Source: Marilutibacter aestuarii (GTDB lineage: Bacteria > Pseudomonadota > Gammaproteobacteria > Xanthomonadales > Xanthomonadaceae). Taken from it: a stretch of 62,259 nucleotides of DNA. The translations under genes and the position numbers were made by a program. The stretch lies in contig NZ_VICE01000014.1 in NCBI RefSeq assembly GCF_006546775.1, forward strand, positions 1-62,259, written 5' to 3'. The notes under the pieces are model-generated. The model worked only from the letters and a program-made list of their open reading frames with translations. It was not told the origin of the DNA and searched no databases. This document shows, piece by piece, positions 21,134-29,639 of this stretch (position 1 is the first letter of the stretch; the number at the start of each line of letters is the position of its first letter).

Positions 21134-21829
21134 ATGAAAAAAGCCGTCGTCCTCGTGTCCGGAGGCATGGACTCCGCCGTCGTCATCGCCATCGCCCGCG
21201 AGCAGGGCTATGCGGTGCATGCGCTCAGCGTCCGCTATGGCCAACGGCACACCTCCGAACTCGATGCCGCCGAGCGGGTCGCGCGCGACCTGGGCGCGGT
21301 CGAGCACAAGACCGTCAGCGTGGACCTGCGCAGCATCGGCGGCTCGGCGCTGACCGACGACATCGAGGTGCCGACCGACGCCGATGGCCATCCGGTCGGC
21401 GACGCGGCCCCCGAGGGCCACATCCCGGTGACCTACGTCCCGGCGCGCAACACCATCATGCTGTCGATGGCGCTGGGCTGGGCCGAGGTGATCGGCGCCG
21501 CCGACATCTTCTGTGGCGTCAACGCGGTCGACTACTCGGGCTATCCCGACTGCCGCCCCGCCTTCATCGAGGCCTTCCAGGTCCTGGCCAACCTGGCGAC
21601 GAAGGCGGGCGTGGAAGGCGCCGGACTGCAGGTGCACGCCCCGTTGCAGCACATGAGCAAGGCCGACATCGTGCGCGAGGGCCTGCGCCTGGGCGTCGAC
21701 TTCTCGACCACGGTGTCGTGCTACCAGGCCGACGCCGATGGCCGCGCCTGCGGTCACTGCGACGCCTGCCGCCTGCGCGCTGAGGGTTTCGCCGCCGCGG
21801 ACGCGGTCGACACCACCCGCTACTCCTGA
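21134..21829 (+). CDS. queC: 7-cyano-7-deazaguanine synthase QueC
   Basis: A 231-aa ATP-dependent enzyme that converts carboxy-deazaguanine to preQ0. The PP-loop SGGMDSAV lies near residues 9-16, and [21 protein letters not shown] is conserved. The zinc-binding Cys set [22 protein letters not shown] is near the C-terminus. It starts 58 bases after queE. Confidence 0.96.
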   Translation: MKKAVVLVSGGMDSAVVIAIAREQGYAVHALSVRYGQRHTSELDAAERVARDLGAVEHKTVSVDLRSIGGSALTDDIEVPTDADGHPVGDAAPEGHIPVTYVPARNTIMLSMALGWAEVIGAADIFCGVNAVDYSGYPDCRPAFIEAFQVLANLATKAGVEGAGLQVHAPLQHMSKADIVREGLRLGVDFSTTVSCYQADADGRACGHCDACRLRAEGFAAADAVDTTRYS

Positions 21830-21960
21830 GCCGTGCGCCGGGCCGGGCACGGCGTGGCCGGCCGTATCCCACTCCGCGCGGCCTTGCGCTAGAATGCACG
21901 CCCCCGATGCAATGTCGGGCGAAGGCCACGGCGGCCCATGCCGCGGCTTCCGGATCCCCC

Positions 21961-22036
21961 GGGTCGTTAGCTCAGTCGGTAGAGCATCGGACTTTTAATC
22001 CGCTGGTCGTTGGTTCGAATCCAACACGACCCACCA
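21961..22036 (+). tRNA. tRNA-Lys (anticodon TTT)
   Basis: A 76-base cloverleaf with an encoded CCA end. The acceptor pairs GGGTCGT/ACGACCC, the D-arm contains AGCTCAGTCGGTAGAGC, and the anticodon loop is CTTTTAA with TTT at 21994-21996. The T-arm has GGTTCGAATCC. The prophage integrase ends 15 bases downstream on the opposite strand, so the 3' half of this gene is the probable attachment site. Confidence 0.97.
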
Positions 22037-22050
22037 TTCCAATCAGACAG

Positions 22051-23271
22051 TTACGCGATTCCGGAGCCCTCGGAATCGCCACCTCCCGAAAATTCTCCCG
22101 AAAATTCAGCCCCCCTTGGGGGTGCGACGACGGGCAGCTCGTGGTCATAGACGTCGGTCATGCGCGCCGAGCGGTGGCCGCCGGCGGTTTGCTTGTCGGA
22201 CTTGTTGCCCACCGTGTCCGTGATGCCGCGGTGCTTCATGGCATGGAGCCCGAAGCGTTCCTCTGGGGTGATGATGCCGCCCTTTTCTGGCGGGGCGATC
22301 GCTGCGTGCATCAGTCGCTGCCACGCTGAGTCCAGGCTCGACTTGCGCAGGGCGTCGGCGTCTTCGGCCACGATCAGCGTGCGCTCGCTGGGCTTCAAAA
22401 AGACGGGACGGCCCGTGCGTTCGTGTGCCGCCTTGCGAAGTTCGCGCGCGGCGTCGACGGCCGCCCGCAGGCGGGGAGACCAGGCCATGAGCCCATCGTT
22501 GCTGCCTTTACGCCGGTTGGTGACAAGTCCCGCCTCGGTGATATTGGCATCCGTCAGTGTAATCACCTCAACGCCGCGCAGGCGGCACAGGTAGGCGAGT
22601 TCCATGCAGATCCAAAGGTAGGGCGGGCATGACCCCGCGGTGCGCGTCTGACGGGCCCCACGGGCTCGCGCGAACTCCAGGACCCGGTTGTACGTCTGGA
22701 TATCCGGAACGCGCACCTGAGGCTTCACGCTCACTTCCTGGACGCCGGCGGCTGGGTTCGTAAGGCACTTGCCGTGGTTGATGCCCCACCGGAAGCAGCG
22801 GCGCAGATACCGCAGCCAGTGGTTGGCCTTGGTCCGATGGCCCTTCGCTGCAGTAACCTCGACCAGGCGCTGGATGACCGGAGGTGACAAGCGGTCGACC
22901 GTCATTTGCCCGAACTTGCCGCCGGCCTTTGTCGGCAGCTCCTCGAGATGATCGCGGTAGCGTTGGTAGTCTCGCTGGGTGCGGGGCGCGAGGTCTCGAA
23001 ACGCGACGCTCTCGTGGAAGTGCTCGAGGACATAGGACACCGTGCCCTTGGTGGAGCCGCCCGCGCGTCGTTCCATGATGTCGTGAAGCTCGGATAGGCG
23101 TGCGCGAGGACCTGCAACAGTGACGGTACGGGTCCTACCCTCGGGGTGCTCTTCGCGCACGTACCACCGGCCCTTGCCGCTCGCATCGAAATAGATGCCC
23201 CGTGGCAGGCTCGTCTGGTCGACGTGCGCCGGGATCGCCGGGTTATGCTTTCGCTTGCGACCCCGGGTCAT
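22051..23271 (-). CDS. int: phage tyrosine integrase
   Basis: A 406-aa tyrosine recombinase. An N-terminal arm-binding part is followed by a core-binding domain (about 75-180) and a catalytic domain with Arg232 (CRLRGVEV), Lys255, His343, His366 (GGHRSARMTDVYDH) and nucleophile Tyr375. In the HxxR box the Arg position holds Lys346 (HAMKHRG), with Arg two residues later. The ATG at 23271 overlaps the stop of the upstream membrane-protein gene as ATGA. It lies next to tRNA-Lys, the inferred target. Confidence 0.93.
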   Translation of the reverse strand: MTRGRKRKHNPAIPAHVDQTSLPRGIYFDASGKGRWYVREEHPEGRTRTVTVAGPRARLSELHDIMERRAGGSTKGTVSYVLEHFHESVAFRDLAPRTQRDYQRYRDHLEELPTKAGGKFGQMTVDRLSPPVIQRLVEVTAAKGHRTKANHWLRYLRRCFRWGINHGKCLTNPAAGVQEVSVKPQVRVPDIQTYNRVLEFARARGARQTRTAGSCPPYLWICMELAYLCRLRGVEVITLTDANITEAGLVTNRRKGSNDGLMAWSPRLRAAVDAARELRKAAHERTGRPVFLKPSERTLIVAEDADALRKSSLDSAWQRLMHAAIAPPEKGGIITPEERFGLHAMKHRGITDTVGNKSDKQTAGGHRSARMTDVYDHELPVVAPPRGAEFSGEFSGGGDSEGSGIA

Positions 23272-23843
23272 GGCCGAGCAATCTCTGCTGCGGGCGGCGC
23301 GTCTTCGGGTGAGGCCGCCGAGTAGGCTTCGGAGAAGAGCGTGAAGCCGAAGAAGCCTAGTACGATTAGGCCTGCTCCGAGTCCAGTGATGACGGCCGGA
23401 TAGAAGATCCATGGCTGCCATCCATTGATTACGTCCACGGCTAAATTTGATCGGTCAATGGCTTGATTTGCCGTGAGACCAAGCTTCTTGCTGCGGGTGA
23501 GGCTCGCAGATGAAACTGCGGTCTTTGCCAGCTCGAAACTAATGAACAGCAACAGGGAAAAGGCGATCATCAACCCGGAGAGGCCAAACAGCCATGCGGG
23601 CATCTTCCCCGCAACGGTCGTCCAAAGCGCGAAGAATCCGCCATAGCCCAGGAGCAGGATTACGTTCGCGTAGTGCACCTCGCGTTCTTGGTGCCGCTCC
23701 AACTGATCCCAAGCGTCACTACGTGGCAAGGTCAATCGAGCATGGCTTCGCCGGGCACCCTCTTCGAGTGCTTGGACGCGCTTGTTCAGGTGCTCGAATG
23801 CACGCTTCATTTCTTTGAACCAATCGGGGTCTCGCATTCCCAT
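23268..23843 (-). CDS. predicted membrane protein upstream of integrase
   Basis: No family recognised. This 191-aa protein has a charged N-terminal helix (FKEMKRAFEHLNKRVQALEEGARR, probably coiled coil) and three likely membrane segments near 58-78, 82-103 and 145-167. The stop overlaps the integrase start by four bases, and the start overlaps the DUF4224 gene by one base. It is therefore tightly coupled to integration/excision genes, an unusual place for a membrane protein. Confidence 0.75.
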   Translation of the reverse strand: MGMRDPDWFKEMKRAFEHLNKRVQALEEGARRSHARLTLPRSDAWDQLERHQEREVHYANVILLLGYGGFFALWTTVAGKMPAWLFGLSGLMIAFSLLLFISFELAKTAVSSASLTRSKKLGLTANQAIDRSNLAVDVINGWQPWIFYPAVITGLGAGLIVLGFFGFTLFSEAYSAASPEDAPPAAEIARP

Positions 23844-24067
23844 CAGAACACCTCGTCAGCCGTTAGCGTCGCGGTGCCATCATTTGCGGCCTGCAGGCCG
23901 ATGGCGGCATTCAAGGCATCGAGCGTCGTCCAGATGCCGCCCCTGCCGTCATAACGGTAGCGCACACCTTGCTCTCGCGCCCAGCGCTCCACCGTTGCCA
24001 GACGGGGGTGGCCGCCTGGCTGGCAAAGTTCCTGCAGGTCTTCAAACTGAAGGACTGGGCCGATCAC
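23843..24067 (-). CDS. DUF4224-like small protein, excisionase candidate
   Basis: A 74-aa protein. FEDLQELCQPGGHPRLATVERWAREQGV resembles the DUF4224 pattern of phage proteins encoded beside integrases (a short helix-turn-helix followed by a site for a bound tryptophan-rich strand). The position two genes before int suggests a directionality factor; this is inferred from place and size. Confidence 0.65.
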   Translation of the reverse strand: MIGPVLQFEDLQELCQPGGHPRLATVERWAREQGVRYRYDGRGGIWTTLDALNAAIGLQAANDGTATLTADEVF

Positions 24068-24071
24068 TAGA

Positions 24072-24371
24072 TCAGAGGCTCCCCCGCGGCCCCACCGGCG
24101 GCAGCCCGCGGCCGGGGACGGGCTGGGTCGCGGTGCCCTGAATGGCCGGACGCCCCGGGTCGTGCTCGATGAGCTCGCCCACGAAGCCGGTCGGGCGAAG
24201 GCGCTTCGTGCCGACGGCCTTGATCATGTCGACCTCGACCTTGGCCGAGTTGATGATGGTCTGGGCGACGTCGGCGACGCCCTTCGCCTTTTCGAGGCTG
24301 ATCTTGTCGCTGCGCAGGTCGCGCATGGTCTCGAACAGCGCGGTGCGCAGCTCTTCAACGGTGTGGGTCAT
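24072..24371 (-). CDS. conserved phage hypothetical protein
   Basis: A 99-aa protein. The N-terminal two thirds is helical (EELRTALFETMRDLRSDKISLEKAKGVADVAQTIINSAKVEVDMIKAVG), a pattern recurring in proteobacterial phages without known function; the tail is Pro/Gly-rich. The start overlaps the HNH gene stop as ATGA. Confidence 0.72.
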   Translation of the reverse strand: MTHTVEELRTALFETMRDLRSDKISLEKAKGVADVAQTIINSAKVEVDMIKAVGTKRLRPTGFVGELIEHDPGRPAIQGTATQPVPGRGLPPVGPRGSL

Positions 24372-25036
24372 GGCTTGGCTTTCCTACGTCGATGGTTGAT
24401 GGAGCGCACCAGGCCGGCGCGCTGGCGGATCACGCGCTTGAGCGGCGCGGGCAGGTTCTGAATGGAGTTGCGGCGCATCCGCTCGGCTTTGCTTACCAGC
24501 TCGAGGTTCTCGATCCGCAGATCGCTCTTGTCGCCATTGAGGAAGCCGACCTGGTGGCCGGGCGGCACCGGCCCGCGGTGCTCCTCCCACATCAGCACGT
24601 GGACCGCGCGCCAGCGCTGCTGGAACGGCCTGTCGTCGTTGATCTTGCGCTGCAGGTAGCCGTCCCTGCAGAAGCGCGTGGCGCCGATCGGTTGGTAGAC
24701 CTCCCGTGCGCGGCCGCCGCGGTGTCCCTTCTTGAATTGCGTCTCCGCCATCCTGCCCGGTGCCCAGCCCGGCGGGTGTCGCACACCCTTGTTGTGGGGC
24801 ACCTGGTTCGGCTTGAAGCGGGAGGCCACGGTGTTGGGATGCGTCCATGATGCCCAGAGGTGTGCGTGCGGGTTGCGGTGGTAGCCCGGGCCCTTGTGGA
24901 GACCGAGCTTGTGGGCCAGGCTGTGCACGCTCGCGACCGAGCGCCCAACGAGGTGGGCGATGAGGAAGGTCGGCCAGTCCGCGTAGTTGATGCGCACGGT
25001 TTCGATCTCGTCCTCGGTGTAGGGCGCGCGGCTCAT
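24368..25036 (-). CDS. HNH endonuclease
   Basis: A 222-aa protein. The N-terminal part (YTEDEIETVRINYADW) looks like a small helix-turn-helix. The C-terminal part shows an HNH-type nuclease pattern, VHVLMWEEHRGPVPPGHQVGFLNGD then LRIENLELVSKAE, as in phage homing-type HNH enzymes. It may act in DNA metabolism or be a free-standing mobile nuclease; its place in a run of four-base overlaps argues for a true operon member. Confidence 0.82.
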   Translation of the reverse strand: MSRAPYTEDEIETVRINYADWPTFLIAHLVGRSVASVHSLAHKLGLHKGPGYHRNPHAHLWASWTHPNTVASRFKPNQVPHNKGVRHPPGWAPGRMAETQFKKGHRGGRAREVYQPIGATRFCRDGYLQRKINDDRPFQQRWRAVHVLMWEEHRGPVPPGHQVGFLNGDKSDLRIENLELVSKAERMRRNSIQNLPAPLKRVIRQRAGLVRSINHRRRKAKP

Positions 25037-25230
25037 TCTCCGTCTCCCTGGCCCACGTCCTCGGCGCGTGGGCGCTTCCCACGCCGGGTCTTCTCGCGGC
25101 GTGCAGCCGCCAGCAACGCCTGCATGGCGGGGATCCGCTTGGCGAGGTCGGCGATGTTCGCCGCGAGTGCTGCATCGGTCATGCGGTGCACCGCGAAGTT
25201 CAGGAATCGGCGGTTGGCGGGGCGGCTCAT
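25033..25230 (-). CDS. small phage protein, unknown
   Basis: A 65-aa basic, helical protein (MSRPANRRFLNFAVHRMTDA..., KTRRGKRPRAED near the end). No family recognised. It overlaps both neighbours by four bases. Confidence 0.6.
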   Translation of the reverse strand: MSRPANRRFLNFAVHRMTDAALAANIADLAKRIPAMQALLAAARREKTRRGKRPRAEDVGQGDGE

Positions 25231-25505
25231 GGGATGGGCCCCTCCGGCGGTATGCGCATCCACGCGCGCGGATCCTGGATCCCGGCCGCCCGCAGCTCGA
25301 GGCGGTAGGCAATACAGGTCTCGGCCTCCTGGACCGAGGCGTACAGGCCGCCCACCACGCCGTGCGCGTCGCCGGCGCGCCAGCTGATCCCGAAGCGATC
25401 CCCCTTTGGGACGACGCTGTAGGTGACGCCCTGCGCAGCAGTCCGGACCTCCGCCGGCGGTGCCGGCGGAGGCAAGGCGAACAGATCGAGCTGTGGTGCG
25501 CTCAC
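25227..25505 (-). CDS. small phage protein, unknown
   Basis: A 92-aa protein with a Pro-rich N-terminus (QLDLFALPPPAPPAEV) and a mixed domain (YSVVPKGDRFGISWRAGDAHGVVGGLYAS). No family recognised. It is coupled by four-base overlaps to the ParB-like gene upstream and the next gene downstream. Confidence 0.65.
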   Translation of the reverse strand: MSAPQLDLFALPPPAPPAEVRTAAQGVTYSVVPKGDRFGISWRAGDAHGVVGGLYASVQEAETCIAYRLELRAAGIQDPRAWMRIPPEGPIP

Positions 25506-27457
25506 GCGGCCTTGCTCGCCTTCTTGGCCTTGGGCTTGGCCGCCGCGGCGCGCTTCTTGGCGGCCTTCTTCGCCGGCTTCTTGGCGGCTTTGCCCTTCGC
25601 CGCGCTACCGTAGCTCGGCCCGCGCAGCGTCTTGGGCAGCCAGCCGGTACCGGCCAGCAACTTCGCCGCCTCGGCCGCCAGCTCGCCCTTTTTCAGGCCC
25701 TCCACCGACTTGGCCACGTCCTTGCCCTTGGCCTCGGCGATCGCTGCCAGCAGGTAGGGCTTCGGGACGCGCCCGACGAAGTTGTCGCAGCCGGGGTTCC
25801 AGCGCTCCGCCATGTCGAAGCCGATGGCCTCGTGCAGCTCCTGGACGCCGGCGTGGCCACGCTCGTGGTCAGTCATGCCGTCGAAGCTCTGGGCGACCAG
25901 GTAGGCGAGCATGTCGAGCAGATCCTGCTGCGGCTGCTTGATCAGCCAGGTCAGTCGCTTGGCGCGGGGCATCTTCATGCGACAGGCCTCCGCCACCTCA
26001 TCCTTCGGCCGCAACGCGTTGTAGTTGTCCGGTGCGATCGCCGCGGCATCGGCGCCCCGGCCCCCGCTCGCGGTGAGGAGTCGCGCGTGACTGAAGGTGC
26101 CGGCCAGGTCCGAGGCGAAGCGATCGACCAGCAGCGCCAGCGCGAGCTGGGGATCCCGGCTCACGTGATGGCGAGCCTCTTCGCTGAGATGAGCGCTGAG
26201 GTTGCGCAGGACGGCCGCGCTGAGCGTCGGTGCCTTCGGCTTCGCCGGCGCACTCGCGTCCGCCCCGCCGGTGACCGTACCGCTCTTGCCCAGCTTCTCG
26301 CCCGGCTTCAGTCGGCCACAGCTGACCTCGATGCCATTGTGGCCCACCGTGACCAGAGCGCCGGCCTGCGCCATGATCCGCTCCGGCCAGATCTCGCTCT
26401 TCCGATCCTCGATCTTGGTCAGTTCATCCTGAAGCGCCCAGCACTCCTCCTGCTCGGCGTCGGTCAGATCCTCACTGCCGTTCTCCAATTTCTCGAGACG
26501 CGCCTCGACTTCCGCTTCACGTGCAGCGTCCTCCGGGGTCGCATGTGCGAGCTCGACGTCGATCCGCGGAGCGGAGGGGAACTCGGCACGAGCCGCGTAG
26601 TCCAGATCGATGCGCGCTTCGACCCACGACCAGCCCGCGTCGCGCAGCGCCTGTGCGGTCTGTTCGAGGCGATCCATGGCCAGTTGGTCCAAGAGGGCCC
26701 GGTCGGTCAGCCAGGCGCGATCGCTGAAGAGGTCGCGGCGCACGGTTCCGCCGGCCTGCTCGTAGGCCTCCAGCCCCACGAACTTCGCGAGGGCATCGTC
26801 TGCCGACACGTCGCTCTGGGTGAGGAACTGGCGCAGATGGTAAGGGCTCCGCTCGTAGTCCTGGCGGTTCTTGCCCCAGGCCTGCTTCTGCAGGTCGTGG
26901 TTGTCGGTCAACGCCAGCACCTGCAGCTGCTCGAGCGTCATGCCGCCGTCGCGGTAGACCTGCACCAGGTCCGGATTGACGTTGGCGAGCTTCAGCCGCT
27001 GGCGGACGACGCGCTCGGTGACGCCGAAGTGGGCGGCGATATCCGGGATCGGCTTGCCCGCATCGATCATGCGGCGGAAGGCGTCGAACTCGTCGGCCGG
27101 GTGCATGGCCTCGCGCAGCGTGTTCTCGGCCGTGGAAGCCTCCACGGCGATGTCGGCGTCGTCGACCACCAGGCAGGAGATCTCCCGCAGCGTCGTCGGC
27201 AGGCGGCCCTGGGCGTCGAGCAGCTGCAGGGCCGCGAGGCGGCGGCCACCGGCGATGACCTCGAACGTGCCCGCGTCTTCGGCCGGCAGCACCGTGAGGT
27301 TCTGCAGCAGGCCATGCGCCTCGATGCTGGCGGCAAGGTTCTCGACGCCTTCGCCCTGGGTCTTGCGGGCGTTGAGCGGTGACAGCTGCAGGTGGGCCAG
27401 CGCGATGCGCTGCAGGGACGCCGCTTCGGCGCGCGCGAGCGGGGAGACGGCGTTCAT
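25502..27457 (-). CDS. ParB/RepB/Spo0J family protein
   Basis: A 651-aa protein with the ParB N-terminal fold (QLSPLNARKTQ, AASIEAHGLLQNLTVLP, FEVIAGGRRLAAL), where the CTP-binding box is GGRRLAAL. A helix-turn-helix follows (IPDIAAHFGVTERVVRQRLKLANV). A long unassigned middle/C-terminal region comes next, and the last 40 residues are almost only Lys and Ala, like a nonspecific DNA-binding tail. No ParA partner is nearby. Large orphan ParB proteins of this kind occur in plasmids and mobile elements; the role in this prophage is unknown. Confidence 0.85.
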   Translation of the reverse strand: MNAVSPLARAEAASLQRIALAHLQLSPLNARKTQGEGVENLAASIEAHGLLQNLTVLPAEDAGTFEVIAGGRRLAALQLLDAQGRLPTTLREISCLVVDDADIAVEASTAENTLREAMHPADEFDAFRRMIDAGKPIPDIAAHFGVTERVVRQRLKLANVNPDLVQVYRDGGMTLEQLQVLALTDNHDLQKQAWGKNRQDYERSPYHLRQFLTQSDVSADDALAKFVGLEAYEQAGGTVRRDLFSDRAWLTDRALLDQLAMDRLEQTAQALRDAGWSWVEARIDLDYAARAEFPSAPRIDVELAHATPEDAAREAEVEARLEKLENGSEDLTDAEQEECWALQDELTKIEDRKSEIWPERIMAQAGALVTVGHNGIEVSCGRLKPGEKLGKSGTVTGGADASAPAKPKAPTLSAAVLRNLSAHLSEEARHHVSRDPQLALALLVDRFASDLAGTFSHARLLTASGGRGADAAAIAPDNYNALRPKDEVAEACRMKMPRAKRLTWLIKQPQQDLLDMLAYLVAQSFDGMTDHERGHAGVQELHEAIGFDMAERWNPGCDNFVGRVPKPYLLAAIAEAKGKDVAKSVEGLKKGELAAEAAKLLAGTGWLPKTLRGPSYGSAAKGKAAKKPAKKAAKKRAAAAKPKAKKASKAA

Positions 27458-27657
27458 GCCGGCACCTCCGCCACGTCGTTCGGGTGCACGCGGTACAGGT
27501 GCGCCGGGCAGCTGAAGGCCGGCTCCGGGGTCGACAGCAGGGTCACCCAGTGGCCCTGGGCGGATGACTGGGCGCCGGACTTCAGGTGCCAGGCTTGGAT
27601 GCGAGCGCCGCGCTTGGCGGCCGCGCGCAGATCGGTGTACTCGTCCTTTGCGTTCAT
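27454..27657 (-). CDS. small conserved phage protein
   Basis: A 67-aa protein (MNAKDEYTDLRAAAKRGARI, then a strand-rich half with WVTLLSTPEPAFSCP and a YRVHP ending). It resembles short phage proteins whose sequence ends in YRIxP-type motifs. Function unknown. It overlaps the ParB-like gene by four bases. Confidence 0.62.
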   Translation of the reverse strand: MNAKDEYTDLRAAAKRGARIQAWHLKSGAQSSAQGHWVTLLSTPEPAFSCPAHLYRVHPNDVAEVPA

Positions 27658-27664
27658 GGTGACC

Positions 27665-27904
27665 TCAGCGGCTGGAAGGGGTGATGGCATGGCCGCGGCC
27701 AAGCTGCGCCAGGAGGCGCTCGGGCTTGGCGGCGATCGCGAGGGTGGACTCGGCGGCCTGCAGGGCGTGCTGGTCGCGACGCCACTCGCGTGCGAGGGCG
27801 CGCAGGCCTTCGGCCGTGACCTGCAGGCCTTGGCCTTCGGTCTGATCGGCAAGGGCGTCGAGCTGGTTGGGGCCGCGGGCGGCGTCGTCGTGGGTGTTGA
27901 ACAT
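27665..27904 (-). CDS. small phage protein, unknown
   Basis: A 79-aa mostly helical protein (LDALADQTEGQGLQVTAEGL, ALREWRRDQ-like centre). No family recognised; supported by its place between tightly packed early genes. Confidence 0.5.
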   Translation of the reverse strand: MFNTHDDAARGPNQLDALADQTEGQGLQVTAEGLRALAREWRRDQHALQAAESTLAIAAKPERLLAQLGRGHAITPSSR

Positions 27905-27913
27905 GGGCAGTCC

Positions 27914-28501
27914 TCAGGCGGCGCGCTTGCCGCGTTTCGTGGGATGGATTTCGCTGCGCTCACGGCGGAAGGCCTGGGCCTGCCGCTCGCGCTCGGCGAT
28001 CGAGTGGGCGGTCTCGCCCATGGCAAAGGTCTGCACGCGGCCGCCGCCGGCGACGAAGGCGTCGACGTGGCGCGCGAGGGTGTCGCGCAGGGGTTTCTTG
28101 ACCTCGACGGCCGAGCACATCGTCGCGACGGTCGGTGCGGCATCCCGCACGGTGGCCAGCGGCGCTGCCGGCGAGGTCGGGATGCGGTGGGGCGCGGCCC
28201 TGGTCGCGGCGGCGACCTCTCCCGCGCGCAGCGCGAGCGCGACGCGCTTGGGCTCGGGCTTCGGCGGGGCTACGGTCATGCCACTGCGGCGGTCGACGAA
28301 GCTGGCGGCATTGGTGAAGAACCGGTTGCCGCGCTTGTCCAGCTTTCCGTGCTTGACCATGGTGGCCAGCATCGAGGCCGTGGACCGGCTGGGCCCTTCG
28401 CCGACCAGGAAGCGATGGACCTCTCCGGTGGTCGCGCCGTTCGCACGGCTGGCAATGAAGGTGCGGACCCGATTTGCCGCGGTGGACTTGCCGGCCGTCA
28501 T
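27914..28501 (-). CDS. winged-helix-like phage protein
   Basis: A 195-aa protein. Residues 1-65 look like a helix-turn-helix or winged helix (RVRTFIASRANGATTGEVHR, then MLATMVKHGKLDKRGNRFF). The rest is Ala/Pro-rich with a basic end (HPTKRGKRAA). It may be an early DNA-binding regulator. It overlaps the upstream gene by four bases. Confidence 0.6.
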   Translation of the reverse strand: MTAGKSTAANRVRTFIASRANGATTGEVHRFLVGEGPSRSTASMLATMVKHGKLDKRGNRFFTNAASFVDRRSGMTVAPPKPEPKRVALALRAGEVAAATRAAPHRIPTSPAAPLATVRDAAPTVATMCSAVEVKKPLRDTLARHVDAFVAGGGRVQTFAMGETAHSIAERERQAQAFRRERSEIHPTKRGKRAA

Positions 28502-29031
28502 GCTTGGCGCTCCGCCGACTGATCGCCGCAACCCGGTCCGGTCAGGCCCTTGTCGTTGGGGTCGGTGAACTCGCGCCAGTCCACCCAGCCACGCTCCGGG
28601 CAGTGAAATCCCCAGGTGCGGAGGCGAGGCCCCGTGATGAAGAGCGTCCAGCACGAGAGGGGCGTGTCATTGCTTGGCTGGCTCGAGACGAAGTCGCGGA
28701 TCTTGAATAGCTCGATCCGGTGCGCCCGGCGTGGCCCGCTCAGCTTGATGCTGGGGGCGCTACGCTCGCGGCGGTGATGGATACCGCCCGCGGCGATCGT
28801 ATGCTCGATGTAGCCACCGCTAAGCAGAATGCTGCACCAGGGCCACGGGTGATCGTGTAGGGCACGGTCGTCGTCGTCGCGCAGGAAGCAGTGCAGGTAA
28901 ACGTTGAACACTGGATTGCGCGGGATCAGGAACCAACGCAGCAGGTAAGGTTGTTCAACGCCGCCGACCACGAAGTCCGGCGCGCGTTGGCGTGCCCAGG
29001 CAATGAGTGCGGACGCAGCCTTCTGGATCAT
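28498..29031 (-). CDS. cupin-like phage protein
   Basis: A 177-aa protein with a cupin-like metal motif in LHDHPWPWCSILLSGGYIEH (two His spaced by one residue, then a Gly-rich turn and Glu-His) and a later His (PRRAHRIELF). Similar proteins recur in phages without an assigned reaction. A metal-dependent enzyme or sugar/nucleotide binding is possible. Confidence 0.65.
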   Translation of the reverse strand: MIQKAASALIAWARQRAPDFVVGGVEQPYLLRWFLIPRNPVFNVYLHCFLRDDDDRALHDHPWPWCSILLSGGYIEHTIAAGGIHHRRERSAPSIKLSGPRRAHRIELFKIRDFVSSQPSNDTPLSCWTLFITGPRLRTWGFHCPERGWVDWREFTDPNDKGLTGPGCGDQSAERQA

Positions 29032-29339
29032 GCGGCGCCCGCCCGCGGGCCTTTCGCCGCCTCGGCAATCGCCTGCGCCAGCTGCAGACCCTTGGACGTC
29101 AGGGCGAAGCGGGTCGGGAAGCCCGGCTGATCGGACTCCACCAGGTACTCGCGCTCGAGCATCAGCATCAGGCGCTTGGTGAAGGTCTCCACCTGCAGCG
29201 CCTGGCTGCGGTTCGCCTTCGGGTAGGCGCCGGCGGCGACGTAGCCGGCGCGCTGCCGGGTGAAGCTATGGGAGGGCGATGCCAGGGCCGCCAGAAGCGC
29301 GCGGCGCTGCAACGGTGACAAGCTCTGAAGTGTCGTCAT
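29028..29339 (-). CDS. small winged-helix-like phage protein
   Basis: A 103-aa protein. The pattern LSPLQRRALLAALASPSHSF ... FTKRLMLMLEREYLVE ... FALTSKGLQLAQAI fits a MarR-like or generic winged helix ending in a typical LTxKG strand-helix. It is a candidate early regulator. It overlaps the cupin-like gene by four bases. Confidence 0.6.
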   Translation of the reverse strand: MTTLQSLSPLQRRALLAALASPSHSFTRQRAGYVAAGAYPKANRSQALQVETFTKRLMLMLEREYLVESDQPGFPTRFALTSKGLQLAQAIAEAAKGPRAGAA

Positions 29340-29352
29340 GGAATCCTCGGAC

Positions 29353-29637
29353 TCAGGCAGCGGCCGCGACGACCGCCGCGATGCGCTCACGCACGCGGGG
29401 CAGGTCGGACAGCGGGATGTGGCCCATCGGATCGCGCCAGCGCAGCTCGGTGATGGCGCGGTTGGGCGACGGCACCGTGGCCACGCGGCAGCGATGGCAC
29501 TCGATGTGGAAGTGGGGCGGGCAGGGCGAGCCCACGCGATGGCCCGCCGGGGCCCCGCGGGTCTCGACGAGCTGGGGGCGGTGGCCCTGGACGCAGGTGG
29601 GGACGTCCGCCGGCAGCGGACGGCTGTGCTGGATCAT
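29353..29637 (-). CDS. small Cys/His-containing phage protein
   Basis: A 94-aa protein. CVQGH ... CPPHFHIECHRC is a plausible zinc knuckle or ribbon, and the second half includes ITELRWRDPMGHIPL. No named family; possibly a nucleic-acid-binding protein. Confidence 0.6.
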   Translation of the reverse strand: MIQHSRPLPADVPTCVQGHRPQLVETRGAPAGHRVGSPCPPHFHIECHRCRVATVPSPNRAITELRWRDPMGHIPLSDLPRVRERIAAVVAAAA

Positions 29638-29639
29638 GG

